Assembly: GCA_011051925.1 (NCBI GenBank)
Contig: DRKE01000138.1
Span: 1-18,280 of the forward strand
DNA: 18,280 nucleotides
Reading direction: 5' to 3'
Origin: Deltaproteobacteria bacterium
GTDB taxonomy: Bacteria; Myxococcota_A; UBA9160; UBA4427
The notes under the pieces are model-generated. The model was not told the origin of the DNA, searched no databases, and was given only the letters and a program-made list of their open reading frames with translations. The position numbers and the translations under genes are program-made. Below, piece after piece: positions 14,353 to 18,280 of the stretch (positions are counted from its first letter, which is position 1; each line of letters opens with the position of its first letter).

Positions 14353-14894
14353 CCGAGGCCCCTCCTCTGGCTGCCCAGCGAAAGCGGCGCATGGCGACCG
14401 ACTTCTTCATCGGAGAATCGCACGATCACGCGCTCGACCAGCGCGATCATCGGACCCGCCGCGATCACATTGACCATGCCATGGGCCAGTGCGGAGCCGA
14501 AGACCTCGGCGCCGAGCCCCCCCTGTCCGGAGAAGAGCGACAGCGTGAGCGCGATCCCCATGCCGTAGAGGAGGGTCATCGCGAAGACGAAGACCGAAAC
14601 CGGCAGGGCGCCCGACAGATCGAGTTGGCGCGAGGCGACCGCGGCGATCAGGTAGGAGACGAGTCGCATGAAGGCGTGTTGTCCCATCATCGAGCCCGAC
14701 AGGAGATCCATCGCATAGCCGAGCGGAACGACGACGAGGAGCCCTGACAGGAATCCGGGCCAGCGCAATCCGATCCCGACGATCACCAGCCACGAGAGAT
14801 CAGGACACCATGGCGGCGGAATCGTTCGCGCGATCGCCCCCTGGACGATCAGCGCCGCGAGGCCCAGGAGGAAGACGAACCCGGCCGACTTCAA
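14349..14894 (-). CDS. mreD: Rod-shape determining membrane protein MreD
   Basis: This is a 181-residue integral membrane protein with about five helices. It begins AGFVFLLGLAALIVQGAIA, and PPWCPDLSWLVIVGIGLRWP (residues about 27-46) is the conserved N-terminal stretch of MreD. MreD links MreC to the elongasome. The start is TTG at 14894, sharing TTGA with the mreC stop; the conserved hydrophobic start follows at once, so no later codon is preferred. It ends inside the mrdA start. Sequence conservation in MreD is low, so the call rests on membrane topology, size and position between mreC and mrdA. Confidence 0.92.
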   Translation of the reverse strand: MKSAGFVFLLGLAALIVQGAIARTIPPPWCPDLSWLVIVGIGLRWPGFLSGLLVVVPLGYAMDLLSGSMMGQHAFMRLVSYLIAAVASRQLDLSGALPVSVFVFAMTLLYGMGIALTLSLFSGQGGLGAEVFGSALAHGMVNVIAAGPMIALVERVIVRFSDEEVGRHAPLSLGSQRRGLG

Positions 14895-15910
14895 GATGCG
14901 CCCTCACCCACCACGGCTTCGCTCGCATCCGCCGAGGCGGAGTCCGGAGCCGCGTCGTCGAGCGTGTCCTCGGGCAGGACCGGCCCCTCCAGGTCCTCCT
15001 CGGGGCGATTCGACCGGTAGAGGAGTTCCATCGTCGGCCCCCGCCTCAACATCACGAAGACCTGCTCGAGCTTGCCCAGATCCACCGCCGGCTCGATGAT
15101 GGCGATCCGGGTGAGGCGTCCCCCGGCGTCCCGCAGTTCCGCGACCCGCCCGAGACGCAAGCCCTTCGGATAGACCCCGGCCAGACCCGACGTGACGATC
15201 TCGTCGCCAACGACGACATCGGCCGTCCGCACGACGAACTCGAACTCCAGCTGATCGCGACCGGTTCCGCGCAGCATGCCTCGCGAGCGGCTGCGCTGAT
15301 CGAGGGCGTCGACGGCGCTCTGCCGGTCGAGCAGCAACATCGTCTTCGCCGCATGGGCCGAGGTCGCCGTCACGACCCCGACGACCCCCTCCCAGGTCAC
15401 CACGGGATGGCCCGGCCGCACGCCGTGGCGCGCACCGCGATCGAGAAGCACCGAATGGAACCAGGGCGCCACGTCGAGTCCGACGACTTCGGTCGGCAAC
15501 ATCGGGATCTCGACCTCATCCCGCATGGCCGCGACGCGGGCGAGACGGCCGCTCGTCACGAGGGCTTCGCGGAACTGCAGATTCTCGGACTCGATCTCGG
15601 CGATCCGGCGCTGGAGACGACGGTTCTCCGCACGCACGCCGAGCAGATCGACATAGTCATCGAAAAACCGCCTCGCACCATCGATCGGGGCCGAAACGAT
15701 CCGGTCGATGGGCGCCGCGATCTCGAGCACGATCGCCTGCCACCAGGGCAGCTCGCGCTCGGGTCCGGAAGCGGGACGTCGATCGGCGACCATCGAGATG
15801 ATCGTGAGCAGCAGGAAGAACGCGACGAGCAACGGCACGCCGAGACGCTTCAGAAGATCGGGCATACCCCCGCGACCCGTCCCCTTCCGTTCCGACCCTC
15901 GGCCGGACAC
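14891..15910 (-). CDS. mreC: Rod-shape determining protein MreC
   Basis: MreC is a periplasmic scaffold anchored in the inner membrane that regulates PBP2/RodA. The protein has 339 residues: membrane helix at about 24-42, a coiled coil at about 84-118 (RRFFDDYVDLLGVRAENRRL and on), then the beta-barrel domain with TSAHAAKTMLLLDRQSAVDA and DEIVTSGLAGVYPKGLRLG, both typical. The last 35 residues form an acidic Asp/Glu/Ala/Ser tail with no known role. The start is GTG at 15910 with AGGG about 10 bases upstream; ATG at residue 16 is an alternative. It lies 27 bases after mreB. Confidence 0.95.
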   Translation of the reverse strand: MSGRGSERKGTGRGGMPDLLKRLGVPLLVAFFLLLTIISMVADRRPASGPERELPWWQAIVLEIAAPIDRIVSAPIDGARRFFDDYVDLLGVRAENRRLQRRIAEIESENLQFREALVTSGRLARVAAMRDEVEIPMLPTEVVGLDVAPWFHSVLLDRGARHGVRPGHPVVTWEGVVGVVTATSAHAAKTMLLLDRQSAVDALDQRSRSRGMLRGTGRDQLEFEFVVRTADVVVGDEIVTSGLAGVYPKGLRLGRVAELRDAGGRLTRIAIIEPAVDLGKLEQVFVMLRRGPTMELLYRSNRPEEDLEGPVLPEDTLDDAAPDSASADASEAVVGEGAS

Positions 15911-15937
15911 GATGAAAAACCCTGGACAATCAACCTC

Positions 15938-16984
15938 TTACGAGATCGACGATCGGATCGTCACCTCCTTGAGGAGCCCGATCTCGTCGAGACAGCGGCC
16001 CGTCCCGACCGCCACGGCCGTGAGCGGATCCTCGGCCAGCATGACCGGCAATCCCGTCGTCTCGCGCAACAGCACGTCGAGATTCGCCAACATCGATCCT
16101 CCCCCGACCAGCACGATCCCCTTGTCGACGATGTCCGCCGACAGCTCCGGCGGCGTCTTCTCGAGGGCCATCTTGACGCTCTCGACGATCGCGTTGACCG
16201 GCTCGGCCAGCGCCTCGCGCACCTCTTCCGACTTCAACTCGAGCGTCTTGGGAACGCCGAGCACCAGGTCCCGGCCCTTGACCTCCATCGAATCGTTGGA
16301 ATCGGTCGGATAGGCGGTTCCGATCCGGATCTTGATCTTCTCGGCAGAACGCTCCCCGATCAACAGATTGTATTTCCGCTTCACGTAGTTGATGATCGCG
16401 TCGTCCATCTTGTCGCCCCCGACGCGCGTGGAATTCGAATACACGACGCCCGACAGCGAGATCACCGCGACCTCGGTCGTCCCGCCGCCGATGTCGATGA
16501 TCATGTTCCCGGACGGCTCGGTCACGGGAAGCCCCGCGCCGATCGCGGCCGCCATGGGCTCCTCGATCAGATAGACCTCACGCGCCCCCGCGAGCATCGC
16601 GCTCTCGCGCACCGCTCGTTTCTCGACCTCGGTGATGCCGGAGGGAACGGCGATCACGATTCGCGGCCGCACCATCGTCCGGCGGTCATGCACCCGTCGG
16701 ATGAAATAGCGGAGCATCGCCTCCGTGATGTCGAAATCGGCGATCACGCCGTCCTTGAGGGGCCGGATGGCGACGATGTGTCCCGGCGTCCGGCCTAGCA
16801 TCTCCTTGGCGGCCTTGCCGACGGCCCGCACACGGTCGGGACCCCGCGAATCCCGCGAGACCGCGACCACGCTCGGCTCGGAAACGACGATCCCGCGCCC
16901 CTTCACGTAGACGAGGGTATTCGCGGTGCCGAGGTCGATCGCCAGGTCGCTCGAGAACCAGCCGAGGACGGTATCGATGATCAA
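15938..16984 (-). CDS. mreB: Rod-shape determining actin homologue MreB
   Basis: MreB forms membrane-bound filaments that direct sidewall synthesis. The 348-residue protein carries the actin-fold nucleotide motifs: phosphate 1 DLAIDLGTANT (13-23), phosphate 2 IIDIGGGTTEVAVI (162-175) and the adenosine motif GIVLVGGGSMLANL (289-302). The N-terminal MIIDTVLGWFSSD resembles the membrane-contacting start of other MreB proteins. The start is TTG at 16984, backed by AGGGAG 7 bases upstream and by the absence of a nearby ATG. It heads the mreBCD-mrdA-rodA operon and is divergent from the PpiD-like gene. Confidence 0.98.
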   Translation of the reverse strand: MIIDTVLGWFSSDLAIDLGTANTLVYVKGRGIVVSEPSVVAVSRDSRGPDRVRAVGKAAKEMLGRTPGHIVAIRPLKDGVIADFDITEAMLRYFIRRVHDRRTMVRPRIVIAVPSGITEVEKRAVRESAMLAGAREVYLIEEPMAAAIGAGLPVTEPSGNMIIDIGGGTTEVAVISLSGVVYSNSTRVGGDKMDDAIINYVKRKYNLLIGERSAEKIKIRIGTAYPTDSNDSMEVKGRDLVLGVPKTLELKSEEVREALAEPVNAIVESVKMALEKTPPELSADIVDKGIVLVGGGSMLANLDVLLRETTGLPVMLAEDPLTAVAVGTGRCLDEIGLLKEVTIRSSIS

Positions 16985-17032
16985 ATCTTCACTCCCTGGA
17001 CGATCGATCCGAAGATCTCATCCCGTTTCCCG

Positions 17033-17139
17033 GATCCAGCCCGCCCGCTCCGTCATGCCCGTTCGGTCGCGTTCATCGCGCGACCGGGTCGCTCCGGAGC
17101 GGAACTCCGGCGGCGGTCCGCCGCGGGAGCAGCTGGATC
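17033..17139. other. Nested hairpin region upstream of mreB
   Basis: The 390-base gap between mreB and the PpiD-like gene holds an 8-bp pair GATCCAGC/GCTGGATC (17033-17040 with 17132-17139). It encloses three local hairpins: CGGTCGCG/CGCGACCG (17064-17086, 8 bp, 7-base loop), CCGGAG/CTCCGG (17094-17110, 6 bp, 5-base loop) and CGGCG/CGCCG (17111-17123, 3-base loop). As RNA it would be a closed multibranch fold of 107 bases, ending 48 bases before the mreB TTG. If transcribed it would most likely be the mreB leader. GC-rich DNA makes chance hairpins common, so this is tentative. Confidence 0.35.
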
Positions 17140-17165
17140 GCTAAATACCCGAAACTCCGACGCGT

Positions 17166-17183
17166 TTCGGCCCTCACGCCGAA
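17166..17183. promoter_or_regulatory. Inverted repeat in the mreB / PpiD-like divergent region
   Basis: TTCGGC and GCCGAA are separated by six bases. There is no T run on either side, so it is not an intrinsic terminator. It lies next to TATTTA on the minus strand (17147-17142), a weak candidate -10 for mreB, where an operator could act. Role unproven. Confidence 0.25.
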
Positions 17184-17238
17184 GGGAAAATAACAGCGGC
17201 ACTCCCCCCGAGCAATGCGGATGCGACCGGCGCGCCGC

Positions 17239-17268
17239 TTGCCCCCGGCGGTCCGGATTTCGTAGACT
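17239..17268 (+). promoter_or_regulatory. Candidate promoter for the PpiD-like gene
   Basis: TTGCCC (17239-17244) and TAGACT (17263-17268) are 18 bases apart, each matching four of six bases of the sigma-70-type consensus. RNA would start near 17275, giving a leader of about 100 bases. In such GC-rich DNA this is only moderate support. Confidence 0.3.
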
Positions 17269-17374
17269 CTGCGCGCGCCGGTTCCGCCGGCACGTTCCGA
17301 ACGATTCCCGGCCTCCGTTCCTCCCGGCCACTTCCATTCCATCCACGCCATCCACCCCCCGACGAGGTTCCCAC

Positions 17375-18280
17375 TTGCTCGATTCCTTCCGCAAAGGCCA
17401 GCGCTGGTTGACCCTGATCTTCGTGAGCGTGATCGGGCTGGTATTCGTGTTCTTCCTGGGCGTCGGCGGCGGCTTCGGACCCTCGGCCCCCACGGGTACG
17501 ACCGTCGTCCAGCTCGACGATACGAAGTTGACGACCCGGGACCTGGCGCGGGTCAGGGCCGGGACCGAGGCCCGCTTGCGCCAGCAGCTGGGAGAGGCCT
17601 ACGACCAGCTCGCGGCCGGGCGATTCCTCGACAGCCAGGCGCTCGCCGCCCTCGTGAACACCGCCGTCCTGGCTGCGGCCGCCCAGGAGATGGGACTCCA
17701 TGTCACCCGGGACGAACTCCGCCGGGTCGTCCAGGCAAGCCCCGCGTTCATCGACGCCGACGGCCGCTTCGATCCCGAAGCCTTCGACCGCTTTGCTGCC
17801 TATGAATATGGCAGTCAACGGGCCTTCATCCAGAATTTCACCCGGGAACTGCTCGGCCAGAAGCTCGTCGAACTGCTCGTCGGGCAGACCGCGATCTCCG
17901 ACGCCGAGATCGATCTCCAGACCCGCTACGACCTCGAGGAGGTCCGCATCGGCTATGTCGCGCTGGACACGCGGATCCTGCCCGAAGACGAGGTTCTCGA
18001 CGAGGCGGAGATCCTCGCCTGGGCCGATGCCCATGACGAAGAGCTACGCGCCCTCTTCGAAGCCCGGGCGCCCGATCTCTCCGAACCCGAGCGGGTCCGG
18101 GCCCGGCATATCCTGATCCTCGTCCCGCCCGACGCGACGCCGGAAGGGGAGGCCGAGGCCCGCGCCCGGGCCGAGGCGGCGCGGCTGCGCGTGATCGGCG
18201 GCGAGGACTTCGCCAGCGTCGCCCGGGAGGTCTCCGAGGATCTCACCACCGCCCCGAACGGGGGCGATCTCGGCCTTTTC
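17375..18280 (+). CDS. PpiD-like membrane-anchored peptidyl-prolyl isomerase / periplasmic chaperone, 3' end cut by window edge
   Basis: The frame runs open for 302 codons to the right edge. It has a short basic N-terminus (LDSFRKGQRW), one membrane helix at about 11-34 (a type II anchor), then a SurA/PpiD-like chaperone region (about 45-200, with VVQLDDTKLTTRDLARV and EMGLHVTRDELRRVV). A parvulin domain begins near residue 241 with RVRARHILILV (H245) and continues through FASVAREVSED and NGGDLGLF where the window ends. Such proteins help outer-membrane and secreted proteins fold in the periplasm. The start is TTG at 17375, with GAGG 7 bases upstream; no better codon lies nearby. PpiD is preferred over SurA because of the membrane anchor; the missing C-terminus would confirm it. 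Confidence 0.88.
   Translation, partial: MLDSFRKGQRWLTLIFVSVIGLVFVFFLGVGGGFGPSAPTGTTVVQLDDTKLTTRDLARVRAGTEARLRQQLGEAYDQLAAGRFLDSQALAALVNTAVLAAAAQEMGLHVTRDELRRVVQASPAFIDADGRFDPEAFDRFAAYEYGSQRAFIQNFTRELLGQKLVELLVGQTAISDAEIDLQTRYDLEEVRIGYVALDTRILPEDEVLDEAEILAWADAHDEELRALFEARAPDLSEPERVRARHILILVPPDATPEGEAEARARAEAARLRVIGGEDFASVAREVSEDLTTAPNGGDLGLF

Noticed and set aside
12442..14568. 700-codon open frame opposite mrdA
   Set aside because: It mirrors the mrdA codons, has no ribosome site or recognisable domain, and mrdA is certain from its catalytic motifs.
14810..16798. Long open frame on the plus strand opposite mreC and mreB
   Set aside because: It is antisense to two certain genes and its protein is Arg/Asp/His-rich with no family resemblance. 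High GC leaves few stop codons in such frames.

Overview
The window comes from a high-GC (roughly two-thirds G+C by eye) Gram-negative bacterium. Lipid A synthesis (LpxD), a membrane-anchored parvulin of the PpiD type and the MreBCD/PBP2/RodA rod complex indicate an outer membrane and a rod shape. A heme operon of the C5 (glutamyl-tRNA) type with a fused SUMT-uroporphyrinogen III synthase and a HemX/CcsA-like membrane protein is common in delta-proteobacterial and related lineages. I therefore suspect an uncultured Myxococcota/Desulfobacterota-like organism; that placement is inference only. No tRNA, rRNA, CRISPR array, transposase or phage gene was seen. Coding density is very high.

Layout from left to right. 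(1) 1-1656, minus strand: a two-domain universal stress protein followed 3 bp later by lpxD, which runs off the left edge. (2) 1777-2871, plus strand: a lone luciferase-like flavin oxidoreductase, convergent with the next block. (3) 8992 down to 2917, minus strand: the tetrapyrrole operon hemX, hemA, hemC, cobA-hemD, a possible 40-residue peptide, hemB, then a DUF4177-like small protein. Most junctions overlap by 4 bp (NTGA), and the leader upstream of hemX holds several inverted repeats, two of which can pair in mutually exclusive ways. (4) 10722 down to 9146, minus strand: a deoxyhypusine-synthase-family protein without the recognisable catalytic lysine motif, overlapping a macro-domain protein by ATGA. 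(5) 10993-11316, plus strand: thioredoxin, with an array of short repeats just before its ribosome binding site. (6) 16984 down to 11333, minus strand: the rod-shape operon mreB, mreC, mreD, mrdA (PBP2), rodA. (7) 17375 to the right edge, plus strand: a PpiD-like periplasmic folding factor, divergent from mreB.

The heme operon makes uroporphyrinogen III from glutamyl-tRNA: HemA (with the later HemL step absent here), HemB, HemC and HemD act in series, and the CobA domain diverts the product to precorrin-2 for siroheme or B12. The rod operon builds the elongasome: MreB filaments, the MreC/MreD membrane scaffold, the RodA glycosyltransferase and the PBP2 transpeptidase.

Most of the window is well-understood housekeeping. 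The least explained elements are the DHS-like/macro gene pair, the possible nested peptide gene between cobA-hemD and hemB, the hemX leader, the multi-hairpin region ahead of mreB, the trxA repeat array, and a strong excess of GATC.
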